A stretch of DNA of 64,000 nucleotides from Planctomycetota bacterium (GTDB lineage: Bacteria > Planctomycetota > Planctomycetia > Pirellulales > Lacipirellulaceae), in assembly GCA_029259915.1 (NCBI GenBank), contig JAJDED010000004.1:62001-126000 (forward strand), written 5' to 3'. The notes beneath the pieces were generated by a model. That model was not told where the DNA came from. It saw nothing but the letters and a program-made list of their open reading frames with translations, and ran no database searches. The position numbers and the translations under genes are program-made. Positions within the stretch are counted from its first letter, which is position 1. The number at the start of each line of letters is the position of its first letter. Positions 35,879 to 46,264 of this stretch are shown in pieces.

Positions 35879-37432
35879 ATGGTCCGGCTCCGTATGCCAA
35901 GTAATTTATTCAATGTCTTCACCGCTCGCTTGCGCACTGGTGCGCTGCTGTTGCTGGGCATTCTTCTGACTGCGGAAAACTGTTTTTCCCAGCAGGAGTT
36001 TCCCTACGTCGCTTACGTAGTGAAAGATGGCGCTCATGCGCGAAGCGGTCCGGACCAGCGGCATTATCCCACTCAGCAATTGCCGCAAGGATTCGCGGTA
36101 GAAGTGTATCGCCACGACGAAGGGGGTTGGTGTGCCATCCGCCCTCCTGAGGGAAGCTTTAGCTGGATTTCCAGTCACGAAGTACGACCGGCTGGCGACA
36201 ACATTGCGGAAGTGATTGCTGAGGTCGCCACTCCACGCGTCGGCAGTACCCTGTCGCCGTCGCGCACTGCCGTGCAGGTACTGCTTCCTCGGGGCGAACT
36301 CGTTCAAATGCACGAAGCAATAACAGACGGCGCGGCGGACTGGTTCCCGATTGCCGCTCCCACGGGAGAGTTTCGTTGGATCGAAGCCAGCAGCCTTGCT
36401 CGGCAGGTCCCATTAGAAATTAACGCACCGGCGGAACCTAACAAAGCCTGGCCCCAATCAGTCGAAATTCAAGAGAATCAAACCGCTCCAGCGGTGCAAC
36501 CAGATTCTCACTTGCAGCAAACCAATGCGTTCGAACACCTTTTGCATGCCCCCAGCACCGGACATCCACAAAATGGAATAGCAAGTACCGTTCAACATGC
36601 TCCCAGCGATCAGCTTGAGATCGTGGCTGGAACTCCAGCCGACCTGCAACTGGCCCAATTCCAGCATACGGCCCACCAAAGCCCGACCGCGCCAAACTTA
36701 TTTACGGGCTCTGAAATATCCAATGTTTCAGCGCAAGGCATCATTCAACCAAATCCGCCCCGAGTGCGATTCGACGGAAGTTCGCCCTCCGCAGGACCGC
36801 TGACCATGGGGACGACGAGCGAACGCGTCCAAGAACTGGAACTGCTGCTTTCGCAATCGGTAACGCAACCGCCCCCTACGTGGAACCTCGATCCACTCGC
36901 AGGCGAAGCACAATCGCTGTTGGCAGTTGCAGAAACTCCTCAAGATCGCACACAACTGCGAGCATTTCTCGATCGCATCGCTCGATTTCAAGGAGTCCAC
37001 AGCCGTTATACGCAATCAGGACCACCACAGCCGCGTGAGACCGAGCTGACTAGCCCAACGTCGCGACCACCGGTCGATCCGATCGCTGATATCGTGCATG
37101 ATGTTCGGCAACGAGTTCGAGAGGATTTTTCCGGAGGGGCCAACAGGGGCCGCAAGCAGACTGCCTCAGCGCCTATCGACGAACCTTTGTACGACGCGGT
37201 GGGAATGCTTAAAGAAGTTGTGTCTCGAAAAGAAAAGGCGCCGAGATACGCTTTGGTCAACACCAAGGGCAACGTAGTTTCGTTTGTCACGCCCACGCCC
37301 GAGTTGAATCTCCAGCCATACATTGGCCGACATGTTGGAGTGCAAGGAACACGCGGATTCATGACCGACTATCGTCGAGCACATGTCACGGCAAGCCGTA
37401 TCACGCCCGTGAGCGATTCCTTGCGACGATAG
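35879..37432 (+). CDS. Secreted SH3-domain protein
   Basis: 517 residues. Signal peptide to about 38 (CFSQQ), then two bacterial SH3-like domains (about 42-110 and 112-175; ARSGPDQRHYPTQQLPQGFAVEV, GEFRWIEASSLAR). Such domains often bind peptidoglycan. A long Pro/Gln/His-rich disordered middle follows, and a C-terminal beta domain (KAPRYALVNTKGNVVSFVTPTPELNLQPYIGRHVGVQG) recalls OB-type folds. The role is probably in the envelope; no catalytic motif is visible. Ribosome site GAGGAG lies just before the ATG. Confidence 0.75.
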   Translation: MVRLRMPSNLFNVFTARLRTGALLLLGILLTAENCFSQQEFPYVAYVVKDGAHARSGPDQRHYPTQQLPQGFAVEVYRHDEGGWCAIRPPEGSFSWISSHEVRPAGDNIAEVIAEVATPRVGSTLSPSRTAVQVLLPRGELVQMHEAITDGAADWFPIAAPTGEFRWIEASSLARQVPLEINAPAEPNKAWPQSVEIQENQTAPAVQPDSHLQQTNAFEHLLHAPSTGHPQNGIASTVQHAPSDQLEIVAGTPADLQLAQFQHTAHQSPTAPNLFTGSEISNVSAQGIIQPNPPRVRFDGSSPSAGPLTMGTTSERVQELELLLSQSVTQPPPTWNLDPLAGEAQSLLAVAETPQDRTQLRAFLDRIARFQGVHSRYTQSGPPQPRETELTSPTSRPPVDPIADIVHDVRQRVREDFSGGANRGRKQTASAPIDEPLYDAVGMLKEVVSRKEKAPRYALVNTKGNVVSFVTPTPELNLQPYIGRHVGVQGTRGFMTDYRRAHVTASRITPVSDSLRR

Positions 37433-37437
37433 GATTG

Positions 37438-37573
37438 TACCGCAAAAGCACAAAATTTCTGGACTGTTGATTGCTGAGTGATGAACCAGTGAGTTCAGTC
37501 CATAGTTATTCAGTAGTCATCCTTCAATAATTATAATCCTGTTCTTTGTGTCTTCGTGCCTTTGTGGTTAATC
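37438..37573. repeat. Large palindrome, CACAAAG family, decayed left arm (element B)
   Basis: The right arm CTTTGTGTCTTCGTGCCT (about 37542-37559) runs into TTGTGGTTAATC, identical to elements C and D. The left arm is degraded (ACCGCAAAAGCACAAAA near 37440). The middle retains the GATTGCTGAGTGATGA-type inner block. The last bases overlap the end of the HEAT-repeat gene. Confidence 0.6.
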
Positions 37574-38845
37574 ATCTTCACGAAGTATCCGGCTTGCCAA
37601 TTCAGCAACGCGGGGGTCGGTATCTCTGGTGAGAATCTCGTGTGCCAGCTCAGGCAGCTTGGGGTCGTTTGTTGTGGCCAGTGCCGTAAGCGCTTGAAGA
37701 CGAACCTCGCCGCTCGCGTCGTTGAGAAGTATTCGCAGCCATGTGCGGGCTTTCGTAGCCGGTAGCACCGACACATCGTCAATCATCTGCATTCGTTGCA
37801 AGACATCCGGAGAACGAATTCTACGTGCCATGTCCAGTTCGGCTTCGTCGAACCCGCGTTCGGCAAGCACGGCGTGAATTACGCTTGTCTGATAAGTGCC
37901 CGCCGTTTTCAATCGCTCGAACAAAACATCGTCGGTCAGCTTGCGTAGGGCATCACGCAGGGTATCCATTTCTTCCGGAGTCGGAACGTCGACCATTTCA
38001 GCGACTGAATTACCAGGGATTTCCTCAAAAACTTCCACCGAAAGCGACGCATCGCCTCGCAGCTCTCGTGGAACTCGAACATTCCATTGCGGAGACCAAG
38101 TGCCCTTGGAACGACTCGCGCGCTCGGGAGAAGATTCAGCGTGTGGCGCCTCAACCAAATTATCAAACGGGGCGACAAGCGAACCCTCGATTTCGTCGAG
38201 TGGCGCCGCAAGCGTTCGTAAATCGACTTGCGGAAGCGACAAGTCCACCAGATTCTCGTTCAGCAAGGGCTGTTTGCTCACGGTTTCGATACTCTGCAAC
38301 CGTGGTCCACGCGGGGGGACATGTTCAAGGACATGGCTACTCTGGCTAAGCAGTTTTGCAGAGACGTCGACAGGAAATATTTCTGCCAGATCGATCATCC
38401 GCAACGCCAAGCTTCCAGCCCACTGTTTGCCTGCAGGTCCGAAATTGTCAATCTGAGCGGCAAGTGCGGTGGCGAAGGCAAGCATAGCTTCAGAGACATC
38501 TGAATAGCTGCCCTCATCGAGTTGAGACTGCCACGACGCAAACTTTTCTTCGAGTACTTGTCTCGCAGCCTCCGCGACAACAAATCGCTCGGAAGCAGCA
38601 GCTTCTACCAATGGCGACAATGCGGGCGACCCCAATGCGGCCAATTGGTGAATGGGAATTCCAACCGCTTGATCTTGGATAGTTGGAATCTCGGCTGCAA
38701 TCTGACGGGCAAGCCGTTGCCGATGCCAGTTCCCCACCACCGGCCAAGCTTCCCAGCTCACAATCGCACACCCAGCCACCAGCGCAGCTAGCGCAGCGAG
38801 TTGGCCAATGCTATCGCCCCAGCGTTTTAGTTTTTCGCGAAACAT
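37568..38845 (-). CDS. Membrane protein with HEAT-like repeats
   Basis: 425 residues from ATG 38845, with GAGGA just before. A much longer in-frame extension (to 39274) lies antisense to the next gene and lacks protein-like features. A membrane helix (LAALAALVAGCAIVSWEAW) is near the N-terminus. Then come helical repeats, a Pro/Ser linker, and C-terminal HEAT-like units (ATKARTWLRILLNDASGEVRLQALTALATTNDPKLPELAHEIL). HEAT repeats bind other proteins. Function is unknown. Confidence 0.7.
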   Translation of the reverse strand: MFREKLKRWGDSIGQLAALAALVAGCAIVSWEAWPVVGNWHRQRLARQIAAEIPTIQDQAVGIPIHQLAALGSPALSPLVEAAASERFVVAEAARQVLEEKFASWQSQLDEGSYSDVSEAMLAFATALAAQIDNFGPAGKQWAGSLALRMIDLAEIFPVDVSAKLLSQSSHVLEHVPPRGPRLQSIETVSKQPLLNENLVDLSLPQVDLRTLAAPLDEIEGSLVAPFDNLVEAPHAESSPERASRSKGTWSPQWNVRVPRELRGDASLSVEVFEEIPGNSVAEMVDVPTPEEMDTLRDALRKLTDDVLFERLKTAGTYQTSVIHAVLAERGFDEAELDMARRIRSPDVLQRMQMIDDVSVLPATKARTWLRILLNDASGEVRLQALTALATTNDPKLPELAHEILTRDTDPRVAELASRILREDD

Positions 38846-39059
38846 AAAATCCTCGAATACGTTGCGGGCGAATTGTCGCGCAATCGCTCCAACCGCACAA
38901 GACCGCCCTTCACAACACCACGCAATCACCTCTACTGCTAGCAACTGCTCGTATGCTGAGCGAAAATGCTGCTGAGCCGACCCTCGCGAAGCCGAAATAG
39001 TTCTACAACCCGCAAGACTTCTCAAAAGCCTTGTGGGGTTCGCTTCAGAGGGGGGATGC

Positions 39060-39926
39060 ATGCACGGTCGGAGTCGTCGGGGAATCTGCGCAAGCGCTGC
39101 GATTGTGGTTGGCACTGTTTGTGGTCTGTTGGCCACTGCCAGGCCCGCATATGCCATTGAAACGAGTCGGGCATCCACTTCGGCTGCATCACGCGCGGAC
39201 GCGTTGCGCTCGATTCCGCTGCGAAAGCTCGATCCCCGATATCGACAGTCGGTCCAACAGGTACTTAACGACACAAGCCTCTATCGCCGTTTGCCGACGA
39301 TGATGGTCGAATGCCACCCGCCCATGTTTACCTTCATGGCAAAAAATCCTGACCTGCTGGTTCAAATCTGGCGGCAACTGGGAATCAGCAACGTGAATCT
39401 CGTGCGAACGGGAACCAACGCCTACCGCCTGACCGACAACGTGGGCACCACAGGAAAACTTGTAATCGTCGAACAAACGTGTGACGACCTTGCGCAGAAC
39501 CGCATTGTCATGTATGCCGAAGGTGCCTACGAGGGCAAACCGTTCAAACGTCCCATGACTGCCCAATGTGTCATGCTTTTGCGTAGCGGTTCGGTCAAAG
39601 AGACAAACGGAAGACCTTACGTGGCGGCGCGGCTCGACACATTTGTGCGTATCGATCGGACGAGCCTCGAATTGTTCGCCAAGGCCTTGCACCCGCTGGT
39701 CGGTAAAAATGCCGATCGCAACTTTAGCGATACCATCACATTCATCGGCAACCTGTCGCAAGCCGCCGAGACTCGCCCCGTTACGATCGAACGGCTGGCA
39801 CTGAGCTTGCCACACACCTCAAGCGGGCAAAGAAGCGAGTTGGTCCAACTCGCTTATCAATGCTCAAAACAAAAATCGGCTTCAGCCGTTTCCACGGGTC
39901 CACGTCTGGCACGCACCGCCGATTAG
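39060..39926 (+). CDS. Secreted protein of unknown function (planctomycete-type)
   Basis: 288 residues from ATG 39060 with GAGGGG just before; an in-frame GTG at 39033 is less likely. Signal peptide ends about AYA at 32. The body is compact with conserved-looking blocks (VRTGTNAYRLTDNVGTTGKLVIVEQTCDDLAQNRIVMYAEGAYEGKPFKR; ARLDTFVRIDRTSLELFAKALHPLVG). No catalytic or binding motif is recognised. It diverges from the HEAT gene, 214 bases away. Confidence 0.65.
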   Translation: MHGRSRRGICASAAIVVGTVCGLLATARPAYAIETSRASTSAASRADALRSIPLRKLDPRYRQSVQQVLNDTSLYRRLPTMMVECHPPMFTFMAKNPDLLVQIWRQLGISNVNLVRTGTNAYRLTDNVGTTGKLVIVEQTCDDLAQNRIVMYAEGAYEGKPFKRPMTAQCVMLLRSGSVKETNGRPYVAARLDTFVRIDRTSLELFAKALHPLVGKNADRNFSDTITFIGNLSQAAETRPVTIERLALSLPHTSSGQRSELVQLAYQCSKQKSASAVSTGPRLARTAD

Positions 39927-40252
39927 CTCGTGGCTACCACACGATCTGAACCCTCTCTTCAAGTGCTTACCCTAAACGTGGTAAGCCCTCAAACGCGCAT
40001 TAGTTGGTATCTTGCGCTAACTGTCATTTCGAGGTCTTCCGAGAAATCCGGCTAGATCCCTCGGCAGACCTCGGGTCTCCACAGGCGACTCGCGGAGGCG
40101 AGATGACATAGTGCATTCAGATTGCAGAATTCTTGTCGGCCTCATAGAAGTGTGGAATTTTGCCAAGACTGGACAAGCCCCGGCGAATAGCACTCCAATT
40201 GAAGAAAACCAATCGGTTTCTGATTTCAACGTTTTCATAGGGGGACGATGCG
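39927..40252. other. 326-base intergenic region with hairpins
   Basis: Between two plus-strand genes. A small stem GCTTACC/GGTAAGC (39965-39986) may end the first gene. A larger dispersed-type palindrome occupies 40022-40108. The rest, up to the start at 40253, presumably holds the promoter; GGGGGA lies about seven bases before that ATG. Confidence 0.5.
40022..40108. repeat. Palindrome with TGTCATTTCGAGG ends
   Basis: TGTCATTTCGAGG at 40022-40034 pairs with the TCGCGGAGGCGAGATGACA end at 40090-40108 (TGTCAT-type/ATGACA ends). Internal GAGAAATCC and GGCTAGAT blocks give it the look of a widespread hairpin family in bacterial genomes. Only one copy is in the window. Confidence 0.6.
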
Positions 40253-42130
40253 ATGAAGACTAAAAACTGTCTCTTTGCCGTGGCATTGTTGTGTGGTGCG
40301 TCTCTGGCGTTTGCTGCCGAGCCAACAGAGGGAGTCGACCTGCGGCGTAGTGTGCCGGTCGAGGCCCACATGGTCATCTATGGCAAGCATAATCCGGAAC
40401 GCGATTATCAAACCGCCTACTACCGGGAAATCTATCAGGCGGCATGCGACGAGAAGCTTGCCGAACGCTTTCTGGAGATTATCACTTCGCGAATTCCGGA
40501 CGACAAACTCGACCAAGCCAAGTCGGTCTTCGAGGAAATTCGCAGTGCCCTGGAACCCACTGATTGGGATTCGCTTTCTGGCTGTCTTGAAGTGGTGTAC
40601 GCGCAGCAAATGGAACTGCCGGTGAACCATCATCTGCTCGTGGTTCGGTTTTCTTCGGACGGGGCTGAGCGACTGGAAACAAGTATCAAAAATCTGTTCA
40701 AATTACTGGAAAAGTACAGCGAGGGCGGCGTTGCGGTGCAGACAAGTATTAAGAATGGCGCAGAAATCAACACGCTGGCTCTGCCTCCGAAAGTTCCGTT
40801 GCGCCCGGTTGTGGCCCGATTGGGCGACGTGTTTGTGTTCTCCACATCGGAAGTGATCGCCCAACGAAGCCTGGCAATGTTGCAAGGCGAGAGTGGTGAA
40901 TCAAAATTCGACGACCCGCGATTCCGCGAGGCGCTGGCTCAATTGCCCGAGGCTGAAGATACGATTGTGTTCTTCGATGGCGAACGGTTGTTCACAAAGA
41001 TTCGTGAGGTAGGTGAATTCGTCCGCAAAGAGAGCCGACGCGAGGGACATGCCAACGAAAAAGTAGAGCGAATGGCAACACTGATCGAACTGTTGATCGA
41101 CGAACTCGCGATATTCGACTATGAAATCGCGGTGGAATATACCGATGGAAATAAAAACCGCATGGCGACGATCGGAAAATGGTCGGACGATGCCCAAGAC
41201 AAATTGCTGGGAACGATGCTGGTCGGTGGCGAGCCGTTCGAGCAATGGCAAACCTGGATACCGGCCGACGCGGTCTCTTATTCGCTTTCGACGGGAGCGC
41301 GACTCCATCCGTTCTACGAAAGGTTGACGCAGCTCTTGCGCGAGCATATTCCGGAATTGCGAGGACCAATGGATCAGTGGGAAAAAATTCAAGAAACCTA
41401 CGGGGTGCATTTAGACCGCGACATTCTGCAGTCGTTCAGCGGCGAGTCGGTCTCGGTCACTTTGCCTGCGACTGCTCCCGGCGCAGAGGGCAAGCACGAA
41501 TCGGTGTGTGCCTTGCGGTGTCGAAATTCCGAGCGGGTCGGTGAGCTGCTTCACCAGTTAGTCGATTCTCTAAATACAATCCCCGCGGTGCAAGCGCAGC
41601 AATTGAATCTCACAGAATGCGAGAATCTGCCCGAATTTGAGAGACTCAACGCGATGCTGTTCGCGATGTTTGGTGTTCAGCCGGTGATCGGTTTTGACGA
41701 TGGTTGGATGATCCTGGGCAGCAGCGAGAGCGCCGTCCAGCGCGTACTCGACGTGCGCTCCGGGCAAAGCGCGTCGATCGATGCCAGCGAGAACTTCCAA
41801 CGCTTTGATTTGAAAATCGACGGCCCCGTCCGATCGCTTCACTACACGAACCTGGCCGAACAGACACGACACGCGGCCCAAGTGATTCGCCAAATCGGCA
41901 TGGTCGCCCCCGCGATGATCGGGATGCTCAACCCCAAAGCCGATCCCGAAGACCTCAAACCGGTGCAGGAACTATTGGCGTTGTTGCCAAGCGTGGCCAA
42001 CGTGGTGGAGAAGTTCGATTTCCTCGAAGCGAGCCTCGCGGTAGAACACGCCGGAGACACCGACGGCACCTACCGAAAGAGCTCAGTCACATTGGTCCGG
42101 CCACCCGGTGAGGAATCTTCGGGACCTTAG
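40253..42130 (+). CDS. Large secreted protein of the DUF3352-like type
   Basis: 625 residues with a signal peptide (cleavage about AFA at 22). Extended alpha/beta body with repeated 'adhesin-like' units: DVFVFSTSEVIAQRSLAML near 200 and DDGWMILGSSESAVQRVLDV near 490 are two copies of one motif (V-F/I-S-T/S-S-E-x-x-x-Q-R), suggesting internal duplication. This resembles DUF3352 proteins found in cyanobacteria and planctomycetes. No catalytic site is visible. The gene ends at a bidirectional hairpin. Confidence 0.62.
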   Translation: MKTKNCLFAVALLCGASLAFAAEPTEGVDLRRSVPVEAHMVIYGKHNPERDYQTAYYREIYQAACDEKLAERFLEIITSRIPDDKLDQAKSVFEEIRSALEPTDWDSLSGCLEVVYAQQMELPVNHHLLVVRFSSDGAERLETSIKNLFKLLEKYSEGGVAVQTSIKNGAEINTLALPPKVPLRPVVARLGDVFVFSTSEVIAQRSLAMLQGESGESKFDDPRFREALAQLPEAEDTIVFFDGERLFTKIREVGEFVRKESRREGHANEKVERMATLIELLIDELAIFDYEIAVEYTDGNKNRMATIGKWSDDAQDKLLGTMLVGGEPFEQWQTWIPADAVSYSLSTGARLHPFYERLTQLLREHIPELRGPMDQWEKIQETYGVHLDRDILQSFSGESVSVTLPATAPGAEGKHESVCALRCRNSERVGELLHQLVDSLNTIPAVQAQQLNLTECENLPEFERLNAMLFAMFGVQPVIGFDDGWMILGSSESAVQRVLDVRSGQSASIDASENFQRFDLKIDGPVRSLHYTNLAEQTRHAAQVIRQIGMVAPAMIGMLNPKADPEDLKPVQELLALLPSVANVVEKFDFLEASLAVEHAGDTDGTYRKSSVTLVRPPGEESSGP

Positions 42131-42148
42131 TTAATCGTAGTAATCGCA

Positions 42149-42180
42149 GGATGGGTGCACATTCCGATGGGCACCCATCC
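42149..42180. terminator. Bidirectional hairpin between convergent genes
   Basis: Perfect 10-bp arms GGATGGGTGC (42149-42158) and GCACCCATCC (42171-42180) with a 12-base loop, in the 58 bases between the DUF3352-like gene (plus) and the DUF6614 gene (minus). Confidence 0.65.
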
Positions 42181-42188
42181 TTAGCTAT

Positions 42189-42521
42189 TCAAGTGTCTTG
42201 TTCAACGCCCTTCACTTCACCGAACACCTCGATGGTAAACGAATCTACGTTTTCAATCATCGACCCGTGAGCCCCGACGTTAATACCGGCATTCCGTACT
42301 TCTGAAAATGGAGAATCGAACTGTTCGTCATCCGAAAATTCGATGATGGCGTGGTACTTTTCAAGTCGACTCTTTCCGTCAGCCGCTCGGTTTTTCAGTA
42401 GGTTGAATCCGTTGATTAAATCGCGACGCTGCATCTCGTCGAGAAAACCTCGAACCTTGGTTAGTTCGATTCTTTCGTTAATTCCGGTCTTGTATGAAAA
42501 CCAAACGTTGTAATGGATCAT
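42189..42521 (-). CDS. DUF6614-like small protein
   Basis: 110 residues from ATG 42521. The N-terminus MIHYNVWFSYKTGINERIEL and later INGFNLLKNRAADGKSRLEKYHAIIEF agree with a ferredoxin-like fold family known as DUF6614. There is no signal peptide, so it is cytoplasmic. The in-frame upstream extension to 42662 is not convincing. Function is unknown. Confidence 0.7.
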   Translation of the reverse strand: MIHYNVWFSYKTGINERIELTKVRGFLDEMQRRDLINGFNLLKNRAADGKSRLEKYHAIIEFSDDEQFDSPFSEVRNAGINVGAHGSMIENVDSFTIEVFGEVKGVEQDT

Positions 42522-42712
42522 AGAATTTGAACCGTTTCTGCGGTAACGAGACAGTTTGAATGGGGAGCACCGGTTGGCGTCTTCGCCTACCGGTGTAGCA
42601 CAGCCACAAGAGTCTGCACGCAGGGTACTTTCACTCCGTTTCCTCTGTTCCCTCTTGTTCAAGATTTTTCCGAAGCGTAATCAGTAACGTCGAAGTTATT
42701 GTGAGCCGCTTT

Positions 42713-45700
42713 TTAACCAAAGTGCTCGCGGGCGACTTGTTCGAGGCCTTTCAGATCGAGCTTGCCGGTACCCAGCACGGGGATTACTTCCACCAACAGA
42801 AAACTGTCGGGGCTGGGGATCCATAAGTTGGGCAGGCCCAGCGATGCGAGGTGATCGCAGATTTCCTGCGGCGTGCGGTCCAACTGCCGATGGACAACGA
42901 CCAACCGCTCGCCCTTTTTGGGATCGGGCACGGCGGTCACCACGGCGCGCACTTCCTCGTCGTCGTCGCTCTGAACAAATTTCTGGATGGCTTCTTCGAT
43001 GTTGATGTGCGGGACCATCTCGCCGCCGATTTTGGAAAATCGGCTCAGTCGGCCGGTGATTTGGATGAATCCTTGCTTGTCGATTTGTGCGATGTCGCCG
43101 GTGACGTACCACCCGTCGCGGACCACCTCGGCAGTTTTTTCGGCATCGGCCAGATAGCCTTTCATTACGTTGGGGCCTTTGACCAGCAACATGCCGGGCG
43201 ATTCGAGGGGGAGATCGTCCAAAGTGTCGGGATCCACAGTTTTGACCGTCACGCCAGGAACGGGACGCCCCACTGTGCCCTCCTTGCAATCGATCTTTTC
43301 GCACTGCGACCGCCGCGGCGGAACATTTACTGACACCAATGGCGAGAGTTCCGTCGCACCGTATCCTTCTACGGGCCGCACGCCGAACTTTTCTTCAAAC
43401 GCATCGCAAAGGTCGACGGGCAATTTTTCCGCACCGGCAACCACAATTTCCAACTTGCGAAAATCTTCCGGCTGGCAACGCCGGATGTAAGAACGCAGGA
43501 AAGTTGGCGTCGACAACAGTACGGTAACGTCCCATTTGCCAGCCAGCTTGCCCACTTGTTTGGCATCGAGCGGCGTGAAATGATAAACGCAGCGTACGTC
43601 GAGCCCCAACACCGTCCAAAGCGTTACCATGAAACCAAAGGAATGGAAAAACGGCAGGATACCAAGCAGCGTGTCGTCGCTGCGCAGATGGATCACCTGA
43701 TCGATCGCCTCGACGTTGGAACCGATGTTGTGATTGGTGAGAACTACTCCCTTGGGATCGCCGGTGGAACCGGAGGTGAAAATTACGGTTAGCTCGTCGT
43801 CGCCAGTCATTTTCTGCACGCCAAGGATGCGCTCCAGTAGGGCCATCGGCGTGGCAAAGGCCAAAGCGGCGCCGGCCAATTTGTCGGCAAGGGTCACTTT
43901 TTCTTTGAAATCTTCAAGCAGTACAACCTCGGCATCAATGTCCAGGTCGAGCTTTTCCATGACTTTCTTGCTGGTCAACACATGGCGAATCCCCGCCTTG
44001 CGGATGCACGCGTTCAGCACGTCGGAGGTGACCGTGTAATTCAAATTGGCCGTCACCTTGCCCGAAAGCGTGACCGCGGCATTAGTAACCACCGCACCCA
44101 CTGAGGGCGGCAGCAGAATGCCCACGTATTTTTCGCCATCTTCAAACACTTCTCTACGGAGCAATCGCCGCAGAATCAACGAACGCATCAACAGCGATCC
44201 GCCGGTGAGCTGCGCACCGCTGGAATCGGCAATTTTGAATTTGAAGAGTGTCTTGCGACACTTCCGCAACATCAGGCGTGGCAGAACCATCATTCGTCCC
44301 TTTCGACCGGTCGCCGCTTCGGCGCCGAGATCTTGCACCGCTTGCCGGACCGTATGGATGCTTGCGGGTTGAACAATTTTTTCTCCGAACCAAATCGACA
44401 CAGGGCGTGACCAAACTCGCGGCCACTTCCAGAAAAATCGCCCTCCGCGAAACGTAAAGATACTTCCCCAGAGCTCATCCAGATAGACCGGTACTACGGC
44501 CGCTGATGTTCCCCGCAACAGTTCGAGTACCCCGGGGCGAAACACCTGCAACTGCCCCGATCGGCTGACTCCCCCCTCGGGGAAAATGCAAACCAACTCC
44601 CCATTGTTGAGCGCTTCGCGCGCGGTTTCAATCGCCGAGAGAGTCGCTTTGGGCGCGCGGCGGCGGATGGGAATCGCACCCATGATTTTCGCCAGACCCT
44701 TGGCCCAGGGGGTGGTTACCAGATCGCTTGAGATGATAATACGAATCGGCCGCGGAGAAATGGCGACCAAAAACAATCCATCCAGCCAGGAAATATGATT
44801 CGGCGCGAGCAGCGCCGGCCCTGTCTCAGGAAGATTGTGCCGATGAAACACCCGGACCTTATATGCCGTGTGTGTGAGCAGCCAAGCCAGAAAACGAATC
44901 GACGCCTGCGGGATCAAAAAAACGATATAGATCAAAACCGGTATGGTTAACACGCCGCAGAGCAAAAAGACTTCGCGAGCGCTAAGATAAAACATTTCGG
45001 TGCCCATCAACCAATAACCGCCCGATGCGACCAGCATCCCCGCAAAGGTCAAGAAGTTGCTGGCCGCCAGGATCGAACCGCGGTTTTTAGCCGGACTGTA
45101 ACGCTGCATGTAGGCTGCCAAAGGTACATTAAACAGCCCGGCGAAAGTTCCAAGTAAAAACAGCAAACCACACGCGGCAATGTAACTGAGTGTCCAATGC
45201 TTGCTGGGATCGTAAAGTTCGCCTTCCACGGTAAAGAGCATCAGCGCGCTAAAAGCCAATCCACCTGCCCCCAACGGCAAGATGCCCAATTCCACGCGCC
45301 CTCCCGACCAGATGCCCGCCAACACGCTTCCCAATCCCACGCCAATCACTAAAGCGACCAACAAGGCGGCAACCTGGGTTTGTTTGGTTGCTCCACCCTG
45401 AAAGGCGAATTGATCGATGTTCAACTGGGCCATCATCGCCAGCGACCAGAAAAACATGATGCCCAACGCAACGCGCAACATCGCGCGATCGACGGCCAAA
45501 GTTTTCACGTCCCGCCAGGTTTGACGCGCTGCGTCCCAGGGAAAAGTGCGTTTGGAATTGGCCACCGCTAGCCGCTTGATTAGCGTGCTGGCTAGCAATC
45601 CCGCGATCGCCACACCCACCAGTACCAACGCCGAAAGCCACCAGCGTTCTTGCCCTTTCTCGCCTGTGGCTGTCGTAAGCCAGTTACCTGTGACCATGCC

Positions 45701-46204
45701 GACGGTCACCGCAATCACGGTCACCAGTTCCAAGACGCCGTTGGCCGAGGAAATTTTTCGCTCGTCGAGCATCTCGGGGATGCTGCCCAGTTTCGACGGG
45801 CCGAACAAGGCACTTTGTGCCCCCATGGCTGTCACCACGAAAAACATCAGCGTCACGCTGCCAAGCATGATCGACGCCACTGCCAGCAGCATGATGACGA
45901 TTTCCGCGGCCTTGCAGGTGACAATCACTTTTTGTTTGCTGAAACGATCGGCAAGATAGCCAGCCGGGGCAGCAAGCAGGACGTAAGGCAGCACAAAGGC
46001 AGCACTGCCGCCAGCGAGAATCCAGCTGACTTGCTCCGGCGCAACAAACTGTTTGCCAATGCCGATGACCAACCAGCGAAGAATGTTGTCGTTTGCCGCT
46101 CCCAAGAATTGGGTCACCAACAACCCGACAAAACTTGCCGAGAGTAGGCTGCGTGCACCGCCGCTGGCAAGCTCAATATCGCTGGACGAAGTATTGCTTG
46201 CCAT
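42713..46204 (-). CDS. LplT-PlsC-acyl-ACP synthetase fusion (Aas-like)
   Basis: 1163 residues in three modules. About 1-425 is an MFS transporter of the lysophospholipid flippase type (LplT), with [13 protein letters not shown] and [12 protein letters not shown]. About 440-640 is a PlsC acyltransferase with HxxxxD as HISWLD and the [12 protein letters not shown] motif. About 670-1163 is an AMP-forming acyl ligase ([39 protein letters not shown]). E. coli encodes LplT and Aas separately; the fusion would flip lysophospholipid inward and re-acylate it. Confidence 0.85.
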   Translation of the reverse strand: MASNTSSSDIELASGGARSLLSASFVGLLVTQFLGAANDNILRWLVIGIGKQFVAPEQVSWILAGGSAAFVLPYVLLAAPAGYLADRFSKQKVIVTCKAAEIVIMLLAVASIMLGSVTLMFFVVTAMGAQSALFGPSKLGSIPEMLDERKISSANGVLELVTVIAVTVGMVTGNWLTTATGEKGQERWWLSALVLVGVAIAGLLASTLIKRLAVANSKRTFPWDAARQTWRDVKTLAVDRAMLRVALGIMFFWSLAMMAQLNIDQFAFQGGATKQTQVAALLVALVIGVGLGSVLAGIWSGGRVELGILPLGAGGLAFSALMLFTVEGELYDPSKHWTLSYIAACGLLFLLGTFAGLFNVPLAAYMQRYSPAKNRGSILAASNFLTFAGMLVASGGYWLMGTEMFYLSAREVFLLCGVLTIPVLIYIVFLIPQASIRFLAWLLTHTAYKVRVFHRHNLPETGPALLAPNHISWLDGLFLVAISPRPIRIIISSDLVTTPWAKGLAKIMGAIPIRRRAPKATLSAIETAREALNNGELVCIFPEGGVSRSGQLQVFRPGVLELLRGTSAAVVPVYLDELWGSIFTFRGGRFFWKWPRVWSRPVSIWFGEKIVQPASIHTVRQAVQDLGAEAATGRKGRMMVLPRLMLRKCRKTLFKFKIADSSGAQLTGGSLLMRSLILRRLLRREVFEDGEKYVGILLPPSVGAVVTNAAVTLSGKVTANLNYTVTSDVLNACIRKAGIRHVLTSKKVMEKLDLDIDAEVVLLEDFKEKVTLADKLAGAALAFATPMALLERILGVQKMTGDDELTVIFTSGSTGDPKGVVLTNHNIGSNVEAIDQVIHLRSDDTLLGILPFFHSFGFMVTLWTVLGLDVRCVYHFTPLDAKQVGKLAGKWDVTVLLSTPTFLRSYIRRCQPEDFRKLEIVVAGAEKLPVDLCDAFEEKFGVRPVEGYGATELSPLVSVNVPPRRSQCEKIDCKEGTVGRPVPGVTVKTVDPDTLDDLPLESPGMLLVKGPNVMKGYLADAEKTAEVVRDGWYVTGDIAQIDKQGFIQITGRLSRFSKIGGEMVPHINIEEAIQKFVQSDDDEEVRAVVTAVPDPKKGERLVVVHRQLDRTPQEICDHLASLGLPNLWIPSPDSFLLVEVIPVLGTGKLDLKGLEQVAREHFG

Positions 46205-46264
46205 CTTGGATATTCAGACTGAAAAATTTGGATAGTAATCAAACAGGCGAATCGAACAATTCGA

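Noticed and set aside
38846-39274. Long N-terminal extension of the HEAT-repeat gene on the minus strand
   Set aside because: It runs antisense through the start and signal peptide of the plus-strand secreted protein gene, has unusual composition, and a good ribosome site exists at the internal ATG 38845.
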